Shown: positions 1 through 6,096, numbered from the stretch's first letter. The stretch: 11,327 bases of DNA from an uncultured Collinsella sp. (GCA_900553215.1 USCJ01000035.1:1-11327), one strand, 5' to 3'. Made by a program: numbers and translations. The notes: generated by a model not told the origin, from the letters alone.

Positions 1-81
1 GGGACTAACGGCAGGGGCCGCCGGCTCGTTATCGTGGCGGGCGCAGTCCTGGCGAGCTCGATGGGTCATCTCGCTAGGTAA
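1..81 (+). CDS. Possible C-terminal tail of an upstream gene (partial)
   Basis: Frame 1 is open from the left edge to a TAA at 79-81, giving 26 codons that end in ASSMGHLAR. The next gene lies a short distance downstream on the same strand, so this could be the end of a co-transcribed gene. Nothing in 26 residues identifies a family, and an open stretch this short is common by chance in GC-rich DNA. Treat it as a possible partial gene only; the sequence left of the window would decide it. Confidence 0.3.
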   Translation, partial: GTNGRGRRLVIVAGAVLASSMGHLAR

Positions 82-142
82 AAAGATGGCTCGCGGGGGT
101 ATTGTTGCTGTGGGTTTAATTCGATATGAAAGGGTGACTTTG

Positions 143-1171
143 GTGTCCAAGATGGATTCTACGCTCTCCTATATTACTGACCAGTTGAAGGCGCTTACCT
201 CGATTGCTTCACCTACGGGCTATACCCGTGCGGCTACTGACTATCTAATGGAAACGTTGCGCGATATGGGCTTTGGCCCCGAGCGCTCCAATAAGGGCAA
301 CGTGTTGGTTGAGCTTGGTGGCGAGGGTGAGTCGCTCGTACTGGCGAGCCATGTCGATACCCTGGGCGCCATGGTACGCTCCATTAAGGACAATGGTCGC
401 CTGCGCCCCACGACGCTCGGCGGGCACCAGTGGTCTACGGCCGATGGCGAGAACTGCACCGTTTACACGCGCGATGGCAATGTCTACACGGGCGTGGTCC
501 TCAATACCGAGCCTTCGGCGCATGTGGCCGATGAGCCGGTTAAGACCATCGAGAAGAACATGGAAATCCTGCTCGACGAGAACGTCGATAGCAAGGATGA
601 TGTCCTCGAGCTGGGTATTCAGACGGGCGATATCATCGCCATGGATCCGCGCACCACGGTGACGGAAAGCGGCTACATTAAGAGCCGCTTTCTGGATGAC
701 AAGCTGTCGGCGGCGATTCTGCTGGGTCTGGCCCGCGCCGTTGCTGACGGCGAGGTGTCGCTTTCGCGCAAGGTGTCCCTGCTCTTTACCGTGTACGAGG
801 AGGTCGGCCACGGCGGCGCTTTCGTGCCGGCCGACACGCGCGAGATGATCAGCGTTGACATGGGCTGCGTGGGTGACGACCTGGGCTGCACCGAGCGCAT
901 GGTGTCGATCTGCGCCAAGGATTCGGGTGGCCCCTACAACTACGATCTGGTGACCACGCTGTCCAATATCGCGCGCGAGCTTAAGCTCGATTACGCCATC
1001 GACGTGTACCCGCATTACGGTTCGGACGTCGAGGCCACGCTCTCTGCCGGCTACGACATCCGTCACGGCCTGATCGGCCCCGGCGTGTACGCGAGCCACA
1101 ACTACGAGCGCAGCCACATCGACGGTGTGCGTAACACCTTTGAGCTGGTCCGCGCCTACGTGCAGCGCTAA
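143..1171 (+). CDS. M42 family metallopeptidase (aminopeptidase)
   Basis: This is a cytosolic two-metal aminopeptidase of family M42 (FrvX/glutamyl-aminopeptidase/PepA-like), expected to trim N-terminal residues from peptides. It has 342 residues from the chosen start, normal for the family. The full metal and catalytic set is visible: HVDTLG (His70, Asp72), DDK (Asp185/186), EEVGHGG (Glu219/220), VDMG (Asp239) and a C-terminal His in SHNYERSH (His319). The middle part (about 80-180) matches the inserted PDZ-like domain of M42 enzymes. I chose GTG at 143 because AAAGGG at 129-134 lies 8 nt before it and family-like sequence begins at once. An ATG at 86 would add 19 residues that do not look conserved, and ATG 152 is also possible. 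The 'HQWSTADGENC' segment recalls the M42 subgroup linked to osmoprotectant synthesis, but no such genes are seen here. The substrate is not predictable. Confidence 0.93.
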   Translation: MSKMDSTLSYITDQLKALTSIASPTGYTRAATDYLMETLRDMGFGPERSNKGNVLVELGGEGESLVLASHVDTLGAMVRSIKDNGRLRPTTLGGHQWSTADGENCTVYTRDGNVYTGVVLNTEPSAHVADEPVKTIEKNMEILLDENVDSKDDVLELGIQTGDIIAMDPRTTVTESGYIKSRFLDDKLSAAILLGLARAVADGEVSLSRKVSLLFTVYEEVGHGGAFVPADTREMISVDMGCVGDDLGCTERMVSICAKDSGGPYNYDLVTTLSNIARELKLDYAIDVYPHYGSDVEATLSAGYDIRHGLIGPGVYASHNYERSHIDGVRNTFELVRAYVQR

Positions 1172-1206
1172 GGAAGCAGTTTGCGACTCGGCTGACCAAT
1201 CGCTAA

Positions 1207-1230
1207 GGCCCGATTTCTCGGGCCTTTTTT
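1207..1230 (+). terminator. Rho-independent terminator of the M42 peptidase gene
   Basis: A 7-bp perfect stem (GGCCCGA 1207-1213 with TCGGGCC 1218-1224) around a TTTC loop is followed directly by six T. It lies 36 nt after the peptidase stop codon and should separate that transcript from the HipA-like gene downstream. Confidence 0.92.
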
Positions 1231-1243
1231 CGCTTTAGGTCGT

Positions 1244-1297
1244 TTAGTATTATGATGTAAGTAATCTATTAATTAAACACGTAAATTACTTAACGAG
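1244..1297 (+). promoter_or_regulatory. AT-rich promoter/operator candidate of the HTH-HipA-like gene
   Basis: This stretch is far more AT-rich than its surroundings. It holds an inverted repeat, AAGTAAT (1259-1265) with ATTACTT (1285-1291), centred near a TTAATTAA palindrome (1269-1276). Possible -10 boxes are TATGAT (1251-1256) and TATTAA (1267-1272); matching -35 boxes are weak (TTAGTA at 1244-1249 lies 17 nt before the second). The dyad would overlap or follow the -10, as expected for an autorepressed operator. The seven-base arms are exact, but promoter boxes are easy to find by chance in AT-rich DNA. Confidence 0.45.
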
Positions 1298-2683
1298 ATG
1301 ATGCGGTGTATGGATACGTCTGAGTACTTATCTATGGGTGATGCCGCCCGCCTGTTGGGCGTTACGAAAGCCCGCATATCGCAACTTGCCGCATCGGGGA
1401 CGCTTGTGTGCGATATTGTGGGCGGCCGGAAGATGGTCGAGTACAATTCTGCGACCGCCTACCAAAAGGTCCGCAAGCGAGGACGCCGTCCTGCGGCCGA
1501 TGTGGGACGCAAGTTTACGCTGATGTCGGCCGACCATGAGGTCGCGCATGTCTCATTTGATCCGACGCGTGAGTTTCCCTTCGAAATCGCCGAGGTCCTC
1601 GATGCGCAACGAATGCCGTTTGGCACATGCTCGAGCTCTTCTCCTACGGTGAATAAACGGGAGCTCAACGTGTGGTGGAGCCATCGGTCGGTGCCTGACG
1701 TTCGCCCTGGACTCGTCTCCCGCTATCGTGAACTGGGAATTGCCAGTGGCATCGAGGTTCCGGTTCGGTGCCTGGGCTTATCGCTTTCGGATTGTTATTG
1801 GCTGCGGCCGGCCGATTGCGCCGAACTCAAATGGCAAAGCATCAATTACTTTGAGAACGAATTTGAGCGATCGGCGCCCGAAGAGCGTTCGGGTTGGCTG
1901 GAAGGCATCGGTCTAAATAATCCGGATAACACGTCCGAGGGCGAGCTCCCTAAATCGTGGATGATCCGAAACGGCATTCGCGTTTTGGCTAAAGGGTGCG
2001 GGATGGACGACCAACGGCCCTTTAACGAGGCAGTTGCAACGGCTCTGCATCGTCGCTTGCTTTCCAAGGGGGAGTTTGTTCCTTACACGGTTGAGCGCAT
2101 GTTCGATGGCCCTGTGTGTCTGTGCGACGACTTTCTTGACGGCCGCGAGGAATATGTTCCGGCTGTTTACGTTAAGGGCGCATTTGGTAGCCAGCGGGGA
2201 AACTCGACATACGATCGATACTGTTGCTACCTCGGCAAGCATGGTGTCGATGAGGCCGCTGTGAGAAGGTCTATGTCGCAGATGATTGTCTGCGATGCCC
2301 TTTTGGCCAACAGCGACCGCCATTGGCGAAACTTCGGCATCATCCGCAATGTCGACACCCTGGAGATAAAACCTGCTCCGCTGTTCGATAGCGGCAACTG
2401 CCTGTGGTACAACGTACCAACTGCCGTGCTCGCAGCTGGGGAGTTTGGGTTTTCCGCTAAGCCGTTTGGGCCCGACCCTTCCGTCCAGCTGGCGCTTGCG
2501 GATTTGCTCGATTGGTTCGATTCATCGCGGCTCAACGGATTTGTTGATGAAGCGATCGAGATTCTTTCGCAGAGCGAGTGGGCGACGGCGGAGGGTCGAC
2601 TCGAGGCCATTCACCGCGGCCTTGAGCGTCGCGTAATCGAGGTTGGTGCCGCTGTTGAGGTACTTCGACACGTGCAGCGATAA
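1298..2683 (+). CDS. HipA-like kinase fused to an N-terminal HTH domain
   Basis: A 461-residue protein in two parts. Residues 11-40 (SMGDAARLLGVTKARISQL and following) form an excisionase/MerR-type helix-turn-helix. A basic KRGRRP stretch (60-65), reminiscent of an AT-hook, comes next. From about 72 onward it resembles HipA-type Ser/Thr kinases: 'LGLSLSDCYW' (159-168), NSDRHWRNFG (338-347; catalytic Asp340, Asn345) and LFDSG (362-366; Asp364, metal ligand). HipA toxins phosphorylate targets such as glutamyl-tRNA synthetase and normally pair with a separate HipB repressor. No hipB-like gene lies next to this one, so the fused HTH may supply the DNA-binding role; that is inference. The classical SGxQ phosphorylation loop of HipA is not evident; the equivalent stretch reads SEGELPK (213-219). 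The start is uncertain (ATG at 1298, 1301 or 1310; all have weak ribosome binding sites). Target and toxicity are unknown. Confidence 0.82.
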   Translation: MMRCMDTSEYLSMGDAARLLGVTKARISQLAASGTLVCDIVGGRKMVEYNSATAYQKVRKRGRRPAADVGRKFTLMSADHEVAHVSFDPTREFPFEIAEVLDAQRMPFGTCSSSSPTVNKRELNVWWSHRSVPDVRPGLVSRYRELGIASGIEVPVRCLGLSLSDCYWLRPADCAELKWQSINYFENEFERSAPEERSGWLEGIGLNNPDNTSEGELPKSWMIRNGIRVLAKGCGMDDQRPFNEAVATALHRRLLSKGEFVPYTVERMFDGPVCLCDDFLDGREEYVPAVYVKGAFGSQRGNSTYDRYCCYLGKHGVDEAAVRRSMSQMIVCDALLANSDRHWRNFGIIRNVDTLEIKPAPLFDSGNCLWYNVPTAVLAAGEFGFSAKPFGPDPSVQLALADLLDWFDSSRLNGFVDEAIEILSQSEWATAEGRLEAIHRGLERRVIEVGAAVEVLRHVQR

Positions 2684-2691
2684 ACCCGCGG

Positions 2692-3792
2692 CTACTTAAG
2701 CGCGCCGGTCACGGTGCCGCCGCCCAGGACGATGTCGCCCCGATAGACGACGACGGCCTGTCCGGGGGCGATGGCGCGCTGCGGCTCGTCAAAGGTCAGC
2801 AACATTTGCCCGTCTTCGCCGCGCGTAAGGGTCGCTGCCTGGTCTTTCTGTCGGTAGCGGTACTTGGCGCCCACGCGAATGCCGCCGGCATCGAGCTCGG
2901 CCTCCATGCACTCTGCCGGCGCGCTCCAAATCCACTCATTGGCAGTTAGCGCCGCCGCGGTTAGGTCCTCGGCTTCGCCCAGATGCACAATGTTGTTGGC
3001 GGCGTCGACGCCCGTTACGTACACGGGATGCGCCATCGCGACGCCCAGGCCCTTGCGCTGGCCGATGGTATAGCGCAGCGCGCCGCTATGGCGTCCGACC
3101 ACGCTGCCGTCGCGCCACACAATGTCGCCCGGTGCAGCGGCATGTCCGCAGCGGCGCTCGATATAGCCCGCGTAGTCGCCGTCCGGGATAAAGCAGATGT
3201 CCTCGCTTTCGGCCTTCTTGGCGTTGGCAAAGTCCTGCTCGGCGGCAATGCGGCGCACGTCGCGCTCTTTGTCCAGCCCTGCCAGCGGAAAGATCGTGCG
3301 TGCCAGGCGCTCTTGCGTGAGCGAATATAAAAAGTAACTCTGGTCCTTCTTAGGGTCCTCGCCGCGGTGCAGCTGCCAGGTGCCGTCTGCCGCCTGGCTT
3401 GTTTTGGCGTAATGTCCCGTTGCGATGTAGTCACAGCCCATATCGAGCGCCGCATCGAGCAGCGCGCCAAACTTAATGTGGCGGTTGCAGATGATGCACG
3501 GGTTGGGCGTCAGCCCTTCCTGGTAGGCGTTCACAAAGCGCTCGATCACGTTGCGGTCGAAGGTCTGCTGCAGGTCGAGCACATGGTGGGGTATCCCCAG
3601 GCGCTCGGCGACGGCCTTTGCATCGGCGATGTCGCGGTCGACTTTACTCATGCCCGTGGCGGGGTCGGGTGCGGGGCAGGTGAGACGCATGGTGGCGCCG
3701 ACGCATTCGTAGCCCTGGCGCTTGAGCAGGTACGCGGTCACGCTGGAATCGACGCCGCCGCTCATGGCGACGAGCACGCGCTTGTTGTGCAT
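2692..3792 (-). CDS. mnmA: tRNA-specific 2-thiouridylase MnmA
   Basis: MnmA adenylates U34 in the anticodon wobble position of tRNA-Lys, -Glu and -Gln and replaces its oxygen with sulfur delivered as persulfide from a cysteine desulfurase. The protein has 366 residues, the usual length. Visible hallmarks are the N-terminal PP-loop SGGVDSS (11-17) for ATP, the TPNPC motif with catalytic Cys99, the second catalytic cysteine in EDICF (Cys200), and YTIGQRKGLG (241-250) of the central domain, followed by the C-terminal beta-barrel. AAGGAG (complement of 3802-3807) lies 9 nt before the ATG. It lies downstream of cysK on the same strand but behind a strong terminator, so it probably has its own promoter. 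Its 3' end is only 8 nt from the convergent HipA-like gene. The link to cysteine synthase and an Rrf2 regulator fits a sulfur-supply theme, since B. subtilis also places mnmA near the Rrf2 regulator cymR. Confidence 0.97.
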   Translation of the reverse strand: MHNKRVLVAMSGGVDSSVTAYLLKRQGYECVGATMRLTCPAPDPATGMSKVDRDIADAKAVAERLGIPHHVLDLQQTFDRNVIERFVNAYQEGLTPNPCIICNRHIKFGALLDAALDMGCDYIATGHYAKTSQAADGTWQLHRGEDPKKDQSYFLYSLTQERLARTIFPLAGLDKERDVRRIAAEQDFANAKKAESEDICFIPDGDYAGYIERRCGHAAAPGDIVWRDGSVVGRHSGALRYTIGQRKGLGVAMAHPVYVTGVDAANNIVHLGEAEDLTAAALTANEWIWSAPAECMEAELDAGGIRVGAKYRYRQKDQAATLTRGEDGQMLLTFDEPQRAIAPGQAVVVYRGDIVLGGGTVTGALK

Positions 3793-3821
3793 GGGGAGGT
3801 TCTCCTTGGTGGCATGTGGCC

Positions 3822-3860
3822 AAAAAAGAAAAGCGGCGCGGGAGGCTGGTTCCGCGCCGC
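3822..3860 (-). terminator. Rho-independent terminator downstream of cysK
   Basis: A 9-bp GC-only stem (3833-3841 paired with 3852-3860) with a 10-nt loop is followed on the minus strand by TTTTCTTTTTT (complement of 3822-3832). It ends cysK transcripts, yet lies only 29 nt before the mnmA start codon. It therefore also falls within, or at the very start of, the mnmA leader. Confidence 0.88.
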
Positions 3861-3864
3861 AGAC

Positions 3865-3873
3865 ATTGTAGCA
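3865..3873 (-). promoter_or_regulatory. mnmA: Candidate extended -10 promoter of mnmA
   Basis: The minus strand reads TGCTACAAT, a good extended -10 element (TGn then five of six consensus bases). No convincing -35 box is seen 16-18 nt upstream. Transcription would start near 3857-3859, inside the first stem of the cysK terminator. This is the only promoter-like signal I see between cysK and mnmA. Confidence 0.5.
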
Positions 3874-3878
3874 AGTTC

Positions 3879-3968
3879 GGGCGTCCTGTGGGACACCCTG
3901 TTGGGATGAGCTCAGGCTGCCAGAAGAGAGGGGAGACCGGCGTGCCTTGGACTCGTTCTAGGAACGAG
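3879..3968. repeat. Two small hairpins between cysK and its terminator
   Basis: Hairpin one pairs CTCGTTC (3952-3958) with GAACGAG (3962-3968) around a 3-base loop, directly after the cysK stop. Hairpin two pairs 3879-3886 with 3891-3898 (8 bp, one mismatch, TGTG loop). Neither has a T-run, so they are not terminators themselves. They may protect the cysK mRNA end, or hairpin two may sit in the upstream part of the mnmA promoter. Confidence 0.5.
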
Positions 3969-3972
3969 AGCT

Positions 3973-4911
3973 CTAGTCCTGGAAGAGTGCCGTGGACAGG
4001 TAGCGCTCGCCGGTGTCGGCGAGCAGCGCCACGATGGTCTTGCCCTTGTTCTCGGGGCGCTTGGCCAGCTGCAGTGCGGCCCACACGGCGGCGCCGGACG
4101 AAATGCCCACGAGCACGCCCTCCTTGTGGCCCACGGCGCGGCCGGTGGCAAAGGCGTCGTCGTTCTCGACGGGGATGATCTCGTCGTAGACCTGGGTGTC
4201 GAGGACGTCGGGCACAAAGCCGGCACCGATACCCTGGATCTTGTGCGGGCCGGCCTGGCCTTTAGAGAGCACCGGGGAGGTGGCGGGCTCGACGGCGACG
4301 ACCTGAATCTCGGGGTTTTGCTCCTTGAGGAACTCGCCCACGCCGGTCACGGTGCCGCCGGTGCCGACGCCGGCGACGAAGATGTCGACCTTGCCGTCGG
4401 TGTCGTCCCAGATCTCGGGGCCGGTCGTGGCCTTGTGAATGGCCGGGTTCGCGGGGTTCACAAACTGGCCGGCGATGATGCTGTTGGGGGTCTCCTTCTG
4501 CAACTCTTCGGCCTTGGCGATAGCGCCCTTCATTCCTTTGGAGCCGTCGGTGAGCACGAGCTGCGCACCGTATGCCTGCATCAGCTTGCGGCGCTCGACG
4601 GACATGGTCTCGGGCATGGTGATGATCACCTTGTAGCCGCGGGCGGCCGCCACCGAGGCGATGCCGACGCCGGTGTTGCCGCTCGTGGGCTCGATGATGG
4701 TGTAGTCGCCGCCACGCACGAGCTTGCCTGCCTTCTCGGCCTCGTCAATCATGTTCTTGGCGACGCGGTCTTTAACGGATCCGGCGGGGTTGAAGTATTC
4801 CAGCTTGACGAGCACGCGGGCCTTGAGGTCCTCATCGGCCTCAAAGTGAGTGAGCTCCAGAAGCGGAGTGTGGCCGATAAGCTGATCGATGGATGTGTAC
4901 ACATTGCTCAT
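3973..4911 (-). CDS. cysK: Cysteine synthase (O-acetylserine sulfhydrylase)
   Basis: This PLP enzyme condenses O-acetyl-L-serine with sulfide to give L-cysteine and acetate, the last step of cysteine synthesis in the cytosol. The 312-residue length is standard. Key features are NPAGSVKDR with the PLP-binding Lys47, the substrate loop TSGNTG (76-81), the phosphate-cup GTGGT (183-187), GIGAGFVP (227-234) and SSG (271-273) at the pyridine nitrogen. There is no extra C-terminal CBS domain and no sign that the substrate is O-phosphoserine or serine, so the simple CysK/CysM fold is the best call. A strong GGAGG (complement of 4918-4922) lies 6 nt before the ATG. The gene is divergent from an Rrf2-family regulator, and a palindrome lies in its predicted promoter, so repression by that regulator when cysteine is plentiful is a reasonable inference. 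Confidence 0.96.
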   Translation of the reverse strand: MSNVYTSIDQLIGHTPLLELTHFEADEDLKARVLVKLEYFNPAGSVKDRVAKNMIDEAEKAGKLVRGGDYTIIEPTSGNTGVGIASVAAARGYKVIITMPETMSVERRKLMQAYGAQLVLTDGSKGMKGAIAKAEELQKETPNSIIAGQFVNPANPAIHKATTGPEIWDDTDGKVDIFVAGVGTGGTVTGVGEFLKEQNPEIQVVAVEPATSPVLSKGQAGPHKIQGIGAGFVPDVLDTQVYDEIIPVENDDAFATGRAVGHKEGVLVGISSGAAVWAALQLAKRPENKGKTIVALLADTGERYLSTALFQD

Positions 4912-4943
4912 GGTGAACCTCCAAAGTGTTCAAATGACTGGAT

Positions 4944-5003
4944 ACCGTGTGGTTTTACGGTGTGTGTAGCAACGAAACCCACAAACCTTATGGGTTGTTC
5001 GTT
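4944..5003 (-). promoter_or_regulatory. cysK: Structured 5' leader of cysK (two hairpins)
   Basis: If the promoter at 5019-5047 is right, cysK has a leader of about 100 nt. It contains an 11-bp hairpin with a 2-nt bulge (4971-4975 with 4999-5003, then 4976-4981 with 4991-4996, 9-nt loop) and a second 5-bp hairpin (ACCGT 4944-4948 with ACGGT 4957-4961). No T-box sequence, SAM-riboswitch core or terminator T-run is recognisable. The pairing is seen directly; a regulatory role is inference. Confidence 0.4.
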
Positions 5004-5018
5004 TTGCTGTTGGCAAGC

Positions 5019-5047
5019 ATAGTAGGCACTAAAGCCTAGTAATGCAA
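5019..5047 (-). promoter_or_regulatory. cysK: Candidate cysK promoter with an internal operator-like palindrome
   Basis: On the minus strand TTGCAT (5042-5047) and TACTAT (5019-5024) are separated by 17 nt. In the spacer, overlapping the -10, is the perfect palindrome TAGGC-N6-GCCTA (5023-5038). Its placement between the two boxes is typical of a repressor site. The adjacent Rrf2-family gene is the obvious candidate binder. The boxes themselves are only moderate matches. Confidence 0.45.
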
Positions 5048-5100
5048 TAGGAAATAGAAGATTATTACGAGTCGATTAACCATCTTGACGGGAATAGGTA

Positions 5101-5128
5101 TTTTCAAAACCAATATTTCGGCTAGAAT
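5101..5128 (+). promoter_or_regulatory. Candidate promoter of the Rrf2-family regulator
   Basis: TTTTCA (5101-5106) and TAGAAT (5123-5128) lie 16 nt apart; the -10 matches five of six consensus bases. This would give a leader of about 30 nt before the ATG at 5165. A TTGACG at 5085-5090 has no good -10 at the right distance. The hexamer AATAGG occurs at 5046-5051 and again at 5093-5098, flanking the regulator's control region. Confidence 0.4.
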
Positions 5129-5164
5129 TTCTACGAATTAAAAGACCGAAAGGCAGCAATATAT

Positions 5165-5593
5165 ATGTTGGTTTCCACAAAGGGCAGATATGCCCTGCGC
5201 GTTATGGTCGACCTGGCCGAGCACCAGGCGGCAGGCCGCATTCCCCTCAAAGAGATCGCCGCGCGTCAGGGGATTTCGGAGAAGTATCTGGAGAACATTT
5301 TGGCCACACTCGTGCGCGCCAATATGCTCTCGGGCATGCGCGGCAAGGGCGGTGGTTACGTGCTCACGCGCCCGCCCGAGCAGTACACGGTGGGCGAGAT
5401 TCTGCGCCTGACCGAGGGTAGTCTGGCACCGGTCGCATGCCTGGACGGCGACTGCAAGGGCTGTTCGCGTTCGGATGAGTGTCCCACACTCGATGTGTGG
5501 AAGAACCTGGACAAGCTCATCAACGACTACCTCGATGGCGTGACGCTCGATACGCTCGTCGCCCCCAGCGAGGGCTACGACTACGTCATCTAG
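5165..5593 (+). CDS. Rrf2-family transcriptional regulator (IscR/CymR-like)
   Basis: A 142-residue Rrf2 protein. The winged helix-turn-helix fills residues 1-70 (MLVSTKGRYALRVMVDLA, the ISEKYLENIL recognition region, and the GGGYVLTRP wing). It is followed by the long dimerisation helix. The loop at 92-106 holds four cysteines (Cys92, Cys97, Cys100, Cys106), in the position where IscR, NsrR and RsrR ligate an iron-sulfur cluster. B. subtilis CymR, which represses cysteine genes in complex with CysK, lacks these cysteines. The overall sequence resembles both groups, so whether the protein senses iron-sulfur status, nitric oxide or cysteine cannot be read directly. Divergence from cysK and closeness to mnmA favour control of sulfur metabolism. 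GAAAGG (5148-5153) lies 11 nt before the ATG. Confidence 0.92.
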   Translation: MLVSTKGRYALRVMVDLAEHQAAGRIPLKEIAARQGISEKYLENILATLVRANMLSGMRGKGGGYVLTRPPEQYTVGEILRLTEGSLAPVACLDGDCKGCSRSDECPTLDVWKNLDKLINDYLDGVTLDTLVAPSEGYDYVI

Positions 5594-5607
5594 CCCCACC
5601 TGCTATT

Positions 5608-5649
5608 GGGGGACGGGGTAGAAATGGTAGATTTTCCTGCCCTCTGAGG
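5608..5649. repeat. Possible decayed REP-like repeat
   Basis: This stretch begins GGGGGACGGGGTAGAAA and continues through a mirror-like ATTTTCCTGCCC. The layout recalls the palindrome at 6772-6854 (GGGGACGGAGGAAAA ... TTTTCCTCCGTCTCC), but here the right arm fades after TGCCC. It may be a degenerate copy of the same repeat class. Pairing within it is imperfect, so this is tentative. Confidence 0.3.
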
Positions 5650-5662
5650 CTCGACAAATGGC

Positions 5663-5700
5663 AAGGCCGCCCATCGTTGCGATGGACGGCCTTCGTTTTG
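5663..5700 (+). terminator. Terminator of the Rrf2 gene, possibly bidirectional
   Basis: A stem of 13 bp with one mismatch (5663-5669 with 5687-5693, then 5671-5676 with 5680-5685) has a TTG loop and is followed by CGTTTT. The T-run is short but the stem is strong. On the minus strand the same hairpin lies about 35 nt after the stop of the membrane-protein gene, so it could serve both converging transcripts, though that side lacks a good T-run. Confidence 0.75.
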
Positions 5701-5730
5701 GCGTGTTGTGGCGGTCCGTATCCGGTCGCT

Positions 5731-6096
5731 TTAGTTCCGGGCGATGCTGTCGAGAATGCTGCGCATGATGGATACCAGGATGCTGCCCATAAACGCCGAT
5801 CCAAAGCTGGCGATGGAGATACCCGCGCCCAGCAGATTGACCGACAGGTAGCTGGCCAGCTCGAGCATAAAGCTGTTGACCACAAGCTGAAAAATACCAA
5901 GCGTGATAATAGTGAGTGGCAGCGAGATGACCGTCAGGAACGGCTTAACGAGCGAGTCGACGATGTTGAGGAACAGTCCCACGAAGGCAAAGCAGACCCA
6001 GGCGTCGGTCATGCCGAAGGGCTGAATGCCGGGGACGAGAAACGTTGCGATCGCGATGGCGATTGAGGTCAAAAGCCAGTTGAGCATAAAGCGCAT
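5731..6096 (-). CDS. Small membrane protein, YvlD/phage-holin-like family (PF04020 type)
   Basis: A 121-residue, highly hydrophobic protein with about four transmembrane segments (roughly 4-24, 30-48, 54-84 and 98-117). The pattern (MRFMLNWLLTSIAIAIATFL, 'LFLNIVDSLVKPFL', 'LPLTIITLGIFQLVVNSFML', and a closing FGSAFMGSILVSIM) is that of the 4TMS family annotated as YvlD or 'phage holin family'. These are chromosomal inner-membrane proteins of unclear function; in B. subtilis yvlD belongs to a cell-envelope-stress operon. No phage genes are nearby, so a real holin role is unlikely. I chose the ATG at 6096 because AAAGGA (complement of 6105-6110) lies 8 nt before it and the first membrane segment starts at once. 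A longer reading to 6207 adds a charged, non-family N-terminus and is rejected. Confidence 0.88.
   Translation of the reverse strand: MRFMLNWLLTSIAIAIATFLVPGIQPFGMTDAWVCFAFVGLFLNIVDSLVKPFLTVISLPLTIITLGIFQLVVNSFMLELASYLSVNLLGAGISIASFGSAFMGSILVSIMRSILDSIARN

Noticed and set aside
245..1117. 290-codon open frame on the minus strand inside the M42 peptidase gene
   Set aside because: It mirrors the codon bias of the peptidase gene, has no ribosome binding site and shows no family features; the sense frame has a full catalytic set.
4971..5003. Intrinsic terminator within the cysK/Rrf2 divergent region
   Set aside because: The hairpin lacks a T-run on either strand, and it is followed on the minus strand by a normal cysK ribosome binding site.
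4126..5022. 298-codon open frame on the plus strand opposite cysK
   Set aside because: The translation is low-complexity Gly/Asp/Leu/His typical of antisense GC-rich frames, and it crosses the cysK control region.
5479..6066. 195-codon plus-strand frame between the Rrf2 gene and the membrane-protein gene
   Set aside because: It begins inside the Rrf2 gene, crosses a strong terminator and runs antisense to a well-supported membrane protein.
5731..6096. Prophage remnant, suggested by the 'holin' family name
   Set aside because: No integrase, endolysin or structural gene is nearby, and this family is common in bacterial chromosomes outside phages.
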